Positions 1 through 10,121 of a stretch of DNA of 64,000 nucleotides are shown here, one piece after another; the stretch's first letter is position 1; each line of letters starts with the position of its first letter. This DNA is from Polychytrium aggregatum (taxonomy: Eukaryota > Chytridiomycota > Chytridiomycetes > Polychytriales), in assembly GCF_025602895.1 (NCBI RefSeq), contig NW_026516317.1:1-64000 (forward strand). Direction: 5' to 3'. Both the position numbers and the translations under genes were made by a program. The notes under the pieces are model-generated. The model did not search any database and was not told where the DNA came from. It saw only the letters and a program-made list of their open reading frames with translations.

Positions 1-548
1 GGGCCGTTGCCAGCGATTCACCGCAGCCGCGCCAGCCGTGCGTCGACGGGATGAAGTTATGCGATGACGGAGCTGTGAAGAGTTGGGGTGACGTATTCGC
101 ATCTCCATCCACGCCAATACACATCCATGCTAATACATCCATCCATGCTAATACACATCCATCCACGCTAATACATCTCCATCCATGCCAATCCACATCC
201 ATGCCAATCCACACCCACAACTCTCGCGCTCCGGCAATTAGAGTTTCGGTGGTACAAAGGCAAACTCTAATTGCTGAGGGCTGCTCTGAGCTGCAGCTCT
301 GCAGAAAACTCTATCGGCCGAGGCCGCCGCTTATGGGGATTCCTCCGTCCTTTTGCGCTGCTCTGCGACGTCGCCCCAACTTTGATCTGCTCTTCGCCGA
401 CGCCGTCGCCCCCATAAGAACGCTGCCGCCAAGGCTTTCCGTCCCGTTGGCCCCGTCGATCACATCGATCTCGCCGATCCGCCAGTCTGCCTCTGATATA
501 ACTCTCTGACTCACCTCACCCCTCCTCACACACCACCGCTCGCTCGAC
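1..548. other. Intergenic leader before the first gene
   Basis: No supportable gene is seen here. The stretch holds a degenerate tandem repeat (103-210), and its last 60 bases are pyrimidine-rich with a CTCACC..CTCCTCACAC run leading to the ATG at 549, as expected of a fungal promoter and 5' leader. An open frame from 51 to 509 is low-complexity Thr/His/Pro sequence caused by the repeat and is not taken as a gene. Confidence 0.6.
103..210. repeat. Imperfect tandem repeat, about 16-18 bp unit
   Basis: About six degenerate copies of a unit like CATCCATGCTAATACA follow one another. Copies differ by single bases and by short insertions, so this is an old or slippage-prone minisatellite. It lies about 340 bases upstream of the first ATG. 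Confidence 0.75.
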
Positions 549-1581
549 ATGCCGACCTTCCTGGCCCCACCCCCAACACATATGCGCTATCCCGCCCAGA
601 TGCCGCCGCAGAGTCACGACGTCCGGACCACCATCTCGATCCCGCGCGGTGCTCAGTCCATCCAGCTGCAGCTTGTGCTGCCGAGCTCGGGAGGCCGCAC
701 GATGAGCGTGATGGGCCCCGATGGTGCCCTGCTGGCTTACAGCTTTCGCCTGCCACCGCCGAGGGCAAAGTCCAACTTTCTCATTACCATGCGACGCTAT
801 GGCCCCACGGGCCGGAAGTTGTATGAGATCGTGAGCATCAACGGCCGGTATGTGGATGGGCGCTGGGGGACGTTTCTGTCGCTAGATATCTCCGTCGTTG
901 GATGCATCAGTCATTGGATGTCTCTGCTTGATGCCTGGGGGGGGGGCAAGTCAGCGACCTCCATTCTCTCGTCCTGCGCCTGACGTGATGCTGCTCCGAT
1001 CCTCCTGCAGATCCAGCCTGGTCGCTCCCTCCGGCAATCCCAACTTTGCCTCGGCGCTACAGCCGTCCAACTTTTGGCACAAGGTCTTTGGGTACTCAGT
1101 CCGGACGCCAAAATACAAGATCATCTCGATGCTCACCGGCGAGGAATTCTACTGGACCTTTGAATATCCGAGCGCAGGCGGGGCGCCGTCCAGCTCCAGA
1201 GTCTCGACCTCGTCCTCGTCGTCTGTATCGTCGCCGGCATCGTCGTCTGCGTCGTCCCCGGCGTCGTCGAGCATGCCCGCCTTTCCGGCTGTCCAGTCGC
1301 CCCAGAGGGTATCGCCACCGCCGTCACCGCCGTCGTCGTCGCCAATGTCGTCGCACTCGTCCTCAGAGTCTCTCAACCGGGAGTCATCGCCGCCGCTGCC
1401 GACCCTGCCGTCGCTTCCGGACTTGGTTTTCCGGGATGCAAACCACAACACAATTGCTGTTCTCGATCGGACCGACTGCAAGCTCACGGTCTTTCGCCGG
1501 GGCTTTGCGATTCTCGACTGGCTTGTCGCCCAGGCAGTGGCTCTGGATTTCCTGAGCCGCCGGAAGCAATCGCTCCGCTGA
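549..1581 (+). CDS. Tubby C-terminal-like / LURP-one-like protein
   Basis: Two exons: 549-847 and 1011-1581; 289 residues. The donor GTATGT at 848 and acceptor CCTGCAG at 1010 join in frame and remove a G-run-containing intron. No function is known. The folded part is split in two. Residues about 20-150 are rich in short beta-type segments (MSVMGPDGALLAYSF, then KYKIISMLTGEEFYWTF), and a C-terminal piece (LVFRDANHNTIAVLDRTD) ends in a hydrophobic helix near residues 265-280. This layout resembles small fungal proteins of the tubby/LURP1 (DUF6593-like) superfamily, which may bind lipid. Between the halves lies a Ser/Pro-rich linker of about 80 residues. The family call is tentative; the gene model is firmer than the name. 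Confidence 0.6.
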
Positions 1582-3525
1582 CTGGCGAAGCCCCCTCTGG
1601 CTCGCATCTCGTGCTTGCCCCGAAGCTGTGCTTCAGGCTGCAGTAGGTGCGCCTGTCATGGGTAGCCCTGCCATGGGTAGCCCTGCCATGCGAATCACAC
1701 CGATGGATCTGAATCGCCGAGCTCTGCAAGTGTGTCCCCGGCGGCCGCTCGCCATGGCCACGATCAGCGTATCGCCCAGCCCGGAGCTGCGATGCATCCA
1801 CATTATCAACAACAACAAGCGCAAGTATAATAGTCATAGAAGCATCACGGCAACTCCTCCCAGCCACCCGCGGTGCCCCCTCACCCTTCCATTCATACCC
1901 TTCCGATTCGAACCCTTGCCAAGCTGCCGACAGCCAAACCGTGCCCGTGCATGTTCAACTTTAATAATGGCTTCTCGTTGTCAATGGAGTGTTTCTCTCA
2001 ATGCTTCATCATCCCCGAGACAGAACCACCCACGATAGTGCCGGCTTTGCTCGTCCTCTGGACTCGACCGTTACGCCTCATCAGCAATCATAACAATCTC
2101 ACAGGGGAGCAATCTTGGCGCTATCCTTTCCCTTGATACTCCGTCAGTTCGAGCCACACGAGCACAGCTCGCCATCCGTCCACCCAGCAACCCCATTTGT
2201 ACCTTTATGCATGCCCCTGGCCTCGGGCTGTTGCTACGGTCAGTTGGAACCCATTCTGGAACCAACACTCCCAGGCCAGCGGCCACGTTTTACTTTCTGC
2301 ATCATCCCTGAATACACATGCTCTCATCCATCCATCAAACCCCTGATCCTGTCGTATCGCTGCGCTGCATTCTGCAACGCGCTTGATCTGTAAATGAACT
2401 ACGACGGTATGACTACAGCCATCGACTGCGGCCACGATACGCATGCCGATTACTGCGAGCACAAGAAGAAGAAGGCATGCCACACTCTCATGACTACTGC
2501 CTTTTGTGCTCAACACTCACTCATCACCCACAATAATCATCCAGAGCAAGGAATGCGCGGCCTGCTGCCGTAGGTTCCCACAAGTGTTTTGAACAGTTCC
2601 AGCACTGCCCGTTCGCCGGGCAGTACAACCAAGCCAGACTTGAGCAACGAAGGACTGACAGCGACTCAGTGCTCCCTTGAACAAATGCAAATGGAAAATG
2701 GACGATATCCGTTGTGATAGAACTGTATTTGGGCAGTAGTGCCTGCTGTTCTGGTCTGGTCTACATATCCAAGGCGGAGAAGGGTAATGGCCAAATCAAT
2801 GACCAGAAGAAAAAGAAACAAAACAATGCAACAATAGCAACGCTAACAATGCCGACAACAGAGACAAAAATGATGGCAACAACAAAGGTACCGACAGCAG
2901 CAACTTGAAGAAAGGAAGGCGAACATGAAGTACAGGTCAATCAGAACGAAAGGGGGGGGGGCCAAATACAACTGGATTGTATGGATATAGAGTAATGCAA
3001 ATGTTTTGTTTTTTTTTGCGTGCGTGAGAGGAAGGTAAGGATGAAATGTTGCGCTCATCAGCACCGTGGAGGGAGGGAAGATGCAATGCAGCTTGTCGAC
3101 TGCGGCGGAGGTGATTCGGAAAGAATGATGGATAATGAAATTGGACATCGAAGGGATGGTGATGGTGATGGTGATGGTGATGGTGATGGTGATGGTGATG
3201 GTGATGGTGATGGTGATGGCAACAATGCTGATAGAGAGCAGCTGGCTTGGCTTGGCTTGGCTTGGAGGTCTTTAATAGTGGCTTCTTACTTTGAGGCAGG
3301 GGCTGGGAGGTTTGCTACCACCCATCCCTCATTTTTTTTTTGGGTTGTTGTATGAGAAGGGAAAGAAGGTCCCTGGTTGGATGGGGATTTGTGGGATGAA
3401 TCTGTGAGATGGCGGCTTGTTGCTTACTCCAGCTTCTTCCCTCCCTTTCCCTTCGTGTTCAAATCCAGGCGTCAGAGTCGTCCGATGAATCAAGTCTGGC
3501 AGGTCAGGAGTGTGTGTGGTCACTA
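1582..3525. other. Intergenic, convergent gene ends
   Basis: This 1.9 kb lies between the 3' ends of two convergent genes. I see no gene. It is AT-richer than its surroundings between 2700 and 3030 and holds an A-rich stretch near 2805-2830, a ten-base G run near 2955, a T run near 3010 and a GGTGAT microsatellite. Short open frames have no family likeness and no supporting splice pattern. Confidence 0.6.
3155..3219. repeat. (GGTGAT)n microsatellite
   Basis: About eleven near-perfect copies of a six-base unit run here, inside an intergenic region about 310 bases downstream of the stop codon of the minus-strand coiled-coil gene. Confidence 0.9.
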
Positions 3526-5298
3526 CTAGTTCGGGTTCAGGAGGCTTTTGCCCTTTCGCGGACCAGGGCCGGGGCTGAAGGCTCGCGCCGGAGGCGAGTG
3601 TGGTCGGTTGATGATCGGCGGCGGAGTGCGCGGACGCAGAGGAAGTCGCGGACGCAGGGCCGAGCCACTCGAGACCCGGTTCAGAGGAACAAATCGGTCT
3701 CGAGCGGGGTCTTCCTCGACCACAGAGTGTCGCTTGAAGTCTGGGTCGAGCCTCTGCCAAGTTGGAAATTGAGATGGAAAGTGTCAGTGTCCAGATATTG
3801 AGGCTGATGTGGTAAGGTGGAAGGGATGGATGGATGGATGGATGGATGGATGGGGCAAGGTCATTTCCGCCAGGGAACAAGCTGTGTGATCCATCATGGC
3901 CATCGCCAGATCGAATGTAGACTCGCATGGGTGCGAAACGGTGGGTGACGGAGGGCTGTCGCAGAGCACAACGTCATTGGCTTTACCTTGCTGGCGGCAA
4001 CATCGTGGGAATACATGGCCTGGATCTGAAGGTTGGCACTCTTGAGATCCATGTATCTTGACCACAGCTCCTGTGCGATGGGTATCCCAGGTTGAGATGG
4101 GGGCTGGTGCGTGAGTTAAGGGCGAGGGTGTGAATGGGGGCTCCCGGCCGTTGTCTGAAGCAGAGTCGCTGGTACACATCGATTCAAGGGGCGAATGCAA
4201 GTGACACCCACCTCGTATGGCATGTACGAAGCACCAAGCTCCATGGCAGAGTGGGTTGAGAGTGGGCGAGATGCCGGGGGCTGTGCTTGCATGAGCTGTG
4301 GTGGAAGAGATCCCCCGGAGGTTCGGATGAGAATTCACATATGCACATCAAGCACGGGCAGGCAAGGCAGAGGCTGGTGCCTGACACAACATGGACATTG
4401 ATCGATCGAGGGAACTGACATGGCTCGAGGGCCAGGTGTAGTCCAAAGGACCCTCATAGGCAATGCCCGGCAACATCTGTTTGCACACTTACGTTTCCGT
4501 TGGTTAGTGTCATCAGATATGTCTCAAGATGCTCGTTGAAGGCAGTCAGCTCTCGGATCCGGCTGTTGAGTTCTCGGGTCTTGTCCTGGCGGGATATCGA
4601 CCGGCAGATTAGTACGCGAGTCGATAGCAGAGCAAGCCGGCTTTCACAGCAGATTGAGAGCGAGGAGGGCTACTCACGGCCACAATGTCATTCATCTCTT
4701 CGAGCGTGAAAGCGCCGGCCTTCATCTCTTGGCGTTCCTTTTCGACCTTTTCGCAGCGATCCAAAAGGAGAGAGTACTTGACTTGCAGCTCGCGGCGAAG
4801 TTCTTCCTCCTGGGCATGGGATTGCTTGAGGGTCTCGACCTTGGCCTCGTACTGGGAAATGATGGTGTCCTTCTGGGAGATGGATTTTGCCAGCAGAAAG
4901 GACTGGTACCACTCCTTGATGCGAGACAGATTGAAGGAGCTCCGGAGGAAGAGCTTGTATTCGCCCGTGGAGCTGTTGATGGTGACTGTCAGGACTGGCC
5001 CGCACACTCCAGGGAACTCGTCCTGGTACTTGACGTGGCTGACCTTGCCGGCCATGCTGATGGAGACGTTCTGGGCGCTGAATTCGCAACGCTCGTTCAG
5101 CTGCACCCGAACCTTGGTCCATTTGTAGATGTCGCCGACGATCTGACCGCTCCGCACCAGCAGCGTTCCTTCGCGGATGACGATGGAGCCACTTGAGTAG
5201 TGCGACCGGTTGCGCATCAAGCTGGGAAACGATCGCACTTCCTGGACCTCGAGCAGACGAAAGTCGGACTTGTTTCGTTCGCCGTGTTGCAGTGCCAT
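3526..5298 (-). CDS. PH-like domain plus coiled-coil protein
   Basis: Four exons, all joined in phase 0: 5298-4678, 4585-4493, 4070-3987, 3753-3526; 340 residues. Residues about 36-140 look like a PH-type beta barrel ending in a helix: alternating strands such as GTLLVRSGQIV and WTKVRVQLNERCEF, with a final helix IKEWYQSFLLAKS. Residues about 145-265 form a long charged coiled coil with Glu/Lys/Gln heptads, carried across introns 1 and 2. The last 75 residues are Pro/Arg-rich and basic, likely disordered. A strong branch site TACTAAT precedes exon 2. A role at membranes or the cytoskeleton would fit this layout, but I do not recognise the family. An extra exon between 4071 and 4492 cannot be excluded. 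Confidence 0.65.
3824..3853. repeat. (GGAT)n microsatellite in an intron
   Basis: About seven copies of a four-base unit lie in the last intron (3754-3986) of the minus-strand coiled-coil gene. Confidence 0.85.
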
Positions 5299-7162
5299 GG
5301 CCGATATGAAGTGGGGGGGGGAAGTATATGGGAACGGAAAGGGAATGTGTGGGTAGAAGTTTGGGGGGGGGTGGACTTGATTGAATGTAATCAGATGGAG
5401 TTCGTGTGGAGGTGAAGCGAGATAGAGTTCGTGTGGACGGGATGTAGCGGGGACCGGGTTTTGGCTGCACGATTATGGAGGCTGGTCGTCGAAATGACGG
5501 CTGGGAGACAATGTAAGGTGCTGTCGCCCAGGGTGTTGGCGTTGCTGCAGGATCGTTGCCGTGCAATATCGCTGGGTTCTGTTGTGTGGCAACAGACAAG
5601 ACGGATGCTTGTTGATCGGACTGGTATGCTACGAAGGGTGGGGACGAATGCGAATGCGGTCTCGGGGAGAAGTGGTCTTGGAGACTGCAGCGATGCTATT
5701 GGCAAAACTCGAAGGACAGGACCAGCACCGTTGGTGAGCTGTGATGGAGAGAATGCTGGTTCGACTGGGAGATGGAGGGAGGGAAGGAAGCCGCACCAAG
5801 CGATGGCTTCTTCCCGAAGCGCCTGTCCGGGAACCGGGGGGTTATATATCCGCCGCGGGAGGATCCGAAACTTGCAGACACCCGACCTGGCCGGTCGACG
5901 AACGACCGAACACCAGACGGTCGAACGACCGACAAGGCCAGGCGATGCACGTTTGCTCTTGATCCCCTCACTCTCCGCCCCGCCAGTCCCGTATCTCAGC
6001 CGTCCCTCGGGCACGGACAGGGCTGGGACGCACTCTCGAGATGGGAGCTCGCGGCCGCAGCCATGCGGGATGTGCATCGGCATTGCCAGCGTCTCCGGTT
6101 TGGTTGTCCGATATATGGGCGACGCGGCATGTCCAGCCACCGAATCTGCGATGGAGGAATGGGGGGGGGGATCGGCCACCGCTGTCCAATGCTCAGACCG
6201 ATGGTGTTCACGACTGACAACATGGTGGGCCGCTTGCCGCTGAGGGTAACGGCAGAATGGGGGCGGGCAGACCGGCTGGCAGATGCGAATAAGCTGGGAG
6301 CGGTCGAGGAAGGCCCGCTTGTCCGGGGGACGGCGTTGGGATTGCACACAGCGGCAACTCGAAGCATAGCAGCAACTCGAAGCATAGCAGCAACAGCAAG
6401 GGCGGCACAGACCGCATAAGCACGGGAGGGATGCCTTCCAGACCCGCATCAGCATGAATGCCCCACCAAGGCGGCTGCATCGAATACGAGTTGAGCGATC
6501 GACTGGGTGCGTTTGGTGGTCAGCGGATGAAGACGGTGCGCGGCGACTGCGATCAAGGGGCTCGAGTCGAGCCGAGGAAGTATTGGATGTCGGCGGACGA
6601 GAGCGAGCGATCGGCGATCGGTGATATGCATTCGCGGCGTGGGATGCACACGGATCTGTTGCGATATTGCGGTGTGATGTCGATGATGGCGCTGCTGCTG
6701 AGATCGAGACGAGCGACATTAACGACATTAACGACATTAACATTAACGACATTAACATGAACAACACTTACAACATTAACATCAACAACAACACCAACAA
6801 CATCAACAACATCAGCACCAACAACACCAACAGCCAAGCGCCAACACCAGCATCGTCAGACATCCGGCGCCGGATGGCATTGGCGCTGTCGGCGCAGAGC
6901 GTCCCACAGGGCCTGTGTCGCGCGTGGCGCTGCGGGCGCGGGTTGGCGCTGCATCCCAGAGCCATGTTCCCACGCCCTGGGCAACGCGCCGCCCTGCCGC
7001 CGGCTGTCGGCTTCCTGGCCCGCGAAATCGCATATAACTCGCGGTGCTCGCTCGCCGTCGCCGTCGTTGTTGTTAACTTGCCATCGCCATCGCCATTGCT
7101 GTCTGTCAATTGATACTGCAATCGATCCATCCCAATCCATCCTAATCGACAATCCGACAAAA
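5299..7162. other. Divergent intergenic region
   Basis: This is a 1.86 kb region between the 5' ends of two divergent genes and so should hold both promoters. Runs of 8-9 G occur near 5311, 5366 and 6163, and an AAC/ATT-rich block sits at 6719-6836. A 458-codon open frame on the minus strand (6767-5391) has no domain, is rich in Arg/Ser/Pro/Cys and starts inside the simple repeat, so I do not call it. The last 60 bases before 7163 carry CATCGCCATCGCC repeats and a CAATCC-rich leader. Confidence 0.55.
6719..6836. repeat. Degenerate AAC/ATTAAC simple repeat
   Basis: Repeats of ACATTAACG and AACAACACC type fill this stretch. On the minus strand they would read as Val/Asp-Val or Met-Leu runs, which explains several false open frames here. 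Confidence 0.8.
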
Positions 7163-8014
7163 ATGAAGCTCTCGTTCGCCGTTGCCACTCTGCTGGCTGC
7201 TCTCGCCGCTTCGTCGTCGGCCTCTTCGTACCCCGACATTGCTGTCGACCTCGGCAACATCCAGGTCCAGAAGCGCGACACTCCGTCATCGACCTGGTCG
7301 GCTCCTGCGTCCCAGGCCACCAACTCCTTCGACAGCGGCTGGTGGGACTGCGAGGAAGTCATGGAGATGGACGAGGAATGCGTCGATGTCTCGCCCTCCG
7401 AAGCCATGCAACTGAGCCCCAGCAACTGGGACTGCACCGAAGAAGAGTGGATGGATCCCAGCAAGTGGGACTGCGAAGACGAGCCCATCACCGACTGGGA
7501 CTGCGAGGCCGACTTTTTGCCCAACACAGGTGCGCATGTTTTTCTGCTCCGAGCCAAGAATCGTCGGCGCATGCACATGTCTCGATGGACTTGGGCTGCC
7601 GTTGGGCCTATGTTGCCGTGGAGCTATGATGCTGTGGGACCTATGTTACCGTTGGGTCAGCCCACTGGCCCCGACCACTCTCGCCGTTCCAACGGGCCAC
7701 AATGTCTCTGTTCTCGAGCCAGGACATGTACTGACAGTGTCCTTTCCTACCCCTACTTGTCCCCAGGCCCGGCCAACTCCACTGCTCCTTCCAGTGCCCC
7801 CATGGTCTCGGCGACCGCCATCGGCTCTGCCACTATCCCACTCTCGACTTGGATTCCCACTTCGTCGCCTTCCCCGTCGCAGAGCTCCGGAAGCGGCGAC
7901 CAGAGTGCCGTCAATGCCGCCCACAGCGACGCTCCTCCGTCCCGCACTCTGCCAATTGCTGCGTTCCTCACCACCCTCTCGGTTCTGGTTGCCGGAGCTA
8001 TTGTTTTGTTCTAA
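7163..8014 (+). CDS. Secreted acidic 'WDC' protein with GPI-type tail
   Basis: Two exons: 7163-7529 and 7767-8014; 204 residues after splicing. A clear signal peptide (MKLSFAVATLLAALAASSSA) opens the protein, and residues about 38-40 hold a KR site that could be a Kex2 cut. Residues about 55-120 are very acidic and carry four Trp-Asp-Cys motifs (WWDCEE, NWDCTE, KWDCED, DWDCEA) plus one more Cys in DEECVD. Exon 2 encodes a Ser/Thr/Pro-rich stalk and a C-terminal hydrophobic segment (LPIAAFLTTLSVLVAGAIVLF region) typical of a GPI-anchor signal or a tail membrane span. Placement at the cell surface is inferred. I know no family with this motif array. The intron is 237 nt, a multiple of three with no stop, so a longer isoform is possible. 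Confidence 0.7.
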   Translation: MKLSFAVATLLAALAASSSASSYPDIAVDLGNIQVQKRDTPSSTWSAPASQATNSFDSGWWDCEEVMEMDEECVDVSPSEAMQLSPSNWDCTEEEWMDPSKWDCEDEPITDWDCEADFLPNTGAHVFLLRAKNRRRMHMSRWTWAAVGPMLPWSYDAVGPMLPLGQPTGPDHSRRSNGPQCLCSRARTCTDSVLSYPYLSPGPANSTAPSSAPMVSATAIGSATIPLSTWIPTSSPSPSQSSGSGDQSAVNAAHSDAPPSRTLPIAAFLTTLSVLVAGAIVLF

Positions 8015-9003
8015 TCCTCCACTCTCTCACCTCCATTTTTCTCCCTGGCGTCGGTTGCTCGGTGCAAACTCCACCCATCCTCACGCAAAATCCATCTCCC
8101 CACGGCTCCTTTGCCTGTCCCCTCCCCTCTTCATGTCCACTGTGCATCGATTATCGGCACCTGTCCTCCAGATCGTCGTGCGGTCGTGCCCGGAGCTAGC
8201 TCTGCGGCCCCTCCACTAAGCACCATACATGCAGCGCTTTCTCCGCCTCCTGATATTGGTCGCGCTGGGTGAAGGTTTCCTGCCACCTTCTCAGTTTTTT
8301 TGCTGGTCGTCTCCCCCCCCCTCGCTCTGCTGTCGGGCTCGATGGCCGTCCCTCCTTGTCTTTTTGTTGGCATATTCATTATAATGTATGTACACTATTT
8401 CAGAAAATAACAGCGGGCCACAGTCTCACTTCAATCGAACATGTTTTCTGAAAGAGCTTGCGTCCAACGGAGGCCCCTCTGCAATCAAGCCTGATGAGCT
8501 CGGCAACCTCCAGGTGAAGACCGTGGGTCGCCCTTTTGGCCCTCACAATCGCCCAGCGATGCAAAAGTCCAAGTGTGTGGCAGACAGATGATCATGGTTT
8601 TGGTCAAAGTCTAGTCTTGATCATGGTCGCGGCCCGCACAAGATGCTACGAGCCAACAATTCACCTGTGGGCTGGACCAGATTGCAGAAGGCTCGACACA
8701 CCACAGGGATGGGTCGTTGTTCTCGTGCACAATGATCTTGGATCCGCATGATCGATTTTGTGAGCGATCCTCAGCTCGTCCGTCGTAGTTGTGGCTGCTG
8801 CACCGATGCCGTGATTACAGAGAGAGGAACAGCATGGCTCGCGGGAAGCAATGGCGATGCGAATGATGAGGATGTGTGTATTGTGGAGTCCAGGACAGGT
8901 TGCCGACGAACCCAGAACCACGACATCCGGTGTCATTCGGCCCGCAATCAAAATCTTGGAAATGGAGTCAGCCATCGTTGATCGAGCCGACACGGGATGC
9001 CTC
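8015..9003. other. Intergenic between convergent genes
   Basis: Just under 1 kb between two 3' ends. A C-run lies near 8318 and an AT-rich block TTCATTATAATGTATG near 8376 may be 3' processing signal for the plus-strand gene. I see no gene or RNA here. Confidence 0.55.
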
Positions 9004-9560
9004 CTATGCCTTTGCAGAGCCGCTGTTGCTGCTGCCACTACTTGTGATCTCCTTGTCTATGATCTCTTCGATCTTGGACCGGGCCGCCGTCTGCGGCTTG
9101 GGTGCCGGAAATGCCTCCTCGAGCCTGTACGAGGCAATCACCCCACAGAGCGCAAAGGTGAAGAGTCCTGGGTGCCGCCAACGGGTCCAGGTCGTTCGTT
9201 GGCATTCGTATGGTGGGGGGGGGAGGGCGGTTGTTGGTACGCAAAAAAATGGTGTTGAGGGAAGTGCGGTTCGCCAGCACCAAAGGCGGCAAAAGCAGCG
9301 GCATTTAGCATTATGAGCACCATGTCCAGCCCTTCTAAACCCGAGGAGCACCCATTGCGATGCCGGACGCTCGAGCAGCACCAGTCTCATGGTCCTCTGT
9401 TCATGCACGGTCCATCCTCACCAAGGCTAACATAGAGCTTCTGTCTTGGCGGCAGGCGCTGGTAGGCAGCTCCGAAATCGCCAACCGCAGGCGCCTTGGG
9501 CTTTGGGGAGGGATCGTGCTTGGATGGATACGCCGGAGTGGGTTTCGGTTTGGCAGACAT
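9004..9560 (-). CDS. Small single-span membrane protein
   Basis: Two exons: 9560-9422 and 9167-9004; 100 residues. The phase-1 junction (donor GTGAGG, acceptor CACCCAG) rebuilds one hydrophobic helix, KLYVSLGLFTFALCGVIASY at about residues 41-60, which neither exon has alone; this is good evidence for the model. The first 40 residues are Pro/Lys-rich (MSAKPKPTPAYPSK). The tail after the helix is charged and helical (KIEEIIDKEI), ending Ser/Gly-rich. A short basic N-terminus, one span and a charged tail resemble small mitochondrial inner-membrane or respiratory-complex accessory proteins, but I cannot name a family. Confidence 0.65.
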
Positions 9561-10121
9561 TGTGGCGATCAGGTACGGATGCTTGGGAGGGGGAGATGGT
9601 GGCGGGGACAGCGTCGGGTAGACGACTGAGAGCCGGTGGCAGATGGACGGCGAGACAGGCAACCAATATCCAAGTCTGGCTGGTCTCGATCGCATCGGGC
9701 CGAGAGGCAAAGAAAAAAAACGAGCCATTCGCGTCAGCCCTCCATGCCCAACGGCAGAGCTGATCAGTGCCTGCGACTCTGGGATATCTCAGACACATGT
9801 CGGTCGTTCAAAAATACTGTATTCGTGTTCACAATAACAACAACAACAATAACAACAACAATAACAACAACAATAACAACAAAAATAACAGCAAAAAGTG
9901 TACAGCGATGCATATGCCGAGTTGAGAGAAATGGCCGAGTGATACATCGAGGGCCACGCATTCACGACAGAATTGGTTTTGCACACGCAGGGCGCTTCCG
10001 GCCGTGCTCTCTTCGGGGTCTGATTGCCACGATTGCTGTTGCGACAGTGCCGAGGAGGAATTGGGCCCCATGAATGGCAGAGCCCGAGCGATATCTGCTT
10101 GGGTCCGGTGGGTGATGGCGT
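9561..10121. other. Intergenic region with simple repeat
   Basis: This lies between the 5' end of the small membrane protein gene and the 3' end of the iron transporter gene (both minus). It holds a trinucleotide-like AAC/AAT repeat at 9836-9896. A segment at 9933 (ATGGCCGAGTGATAC) resembles a tRNA A box, but no cloverleaf or B box follows. Confidence 0.55.
9836..9896. repeat. (AAC)n/(AAT) simple repeat
   Basis: A run of AACAACAAT units with a few AAAAAT interruptions, in intergenic sequence about 230 bases downstream of the iron transporter stop codon. Confidence 0.85.

Noticed and set aside
1900-1925. tRNA-like B box (GATTCGAACC)
   Set aside because: The flanking T-arm stem does not pair and no A box or acceptor stem is in place.
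2540-2620. Possible seventh copy of the dispersed element
   Set aside because: Weak similarity to the block near the right end (GCGGCCTGCTGCCGTAGG) and a GCACTGCCCGTTC end, but the rest does not align by eye.
4430-4480. Extra exon of the PH-like gene (frame with DYTWPSS)
   Set aside because: It would need a 16-nt intron, far too short for splicing, so it was left out.
4688-5599. 303-codon minus-strand frame overlapping the PH-like gene
   Set aside because: A shifted-frame shadow of the coiled-coil gene; its sequence is Arg/Pro/His-rich, and the alternative frame has the coherent exon chain.
5391-6767. 458-codon open frame on the minus strand
   Set aside because: It begins in simple repeat, is rich in Arg/Ser/Pro/Cys with no domain or regular structure, and lies between two divergent genes. 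Long chance frames are expected at this GC content.
9930-9960. tRNA-like A box (ATGGCCGAGTGATAC)
   Set aside because: No T-loop at the right distance and no cloverleaf pairing.
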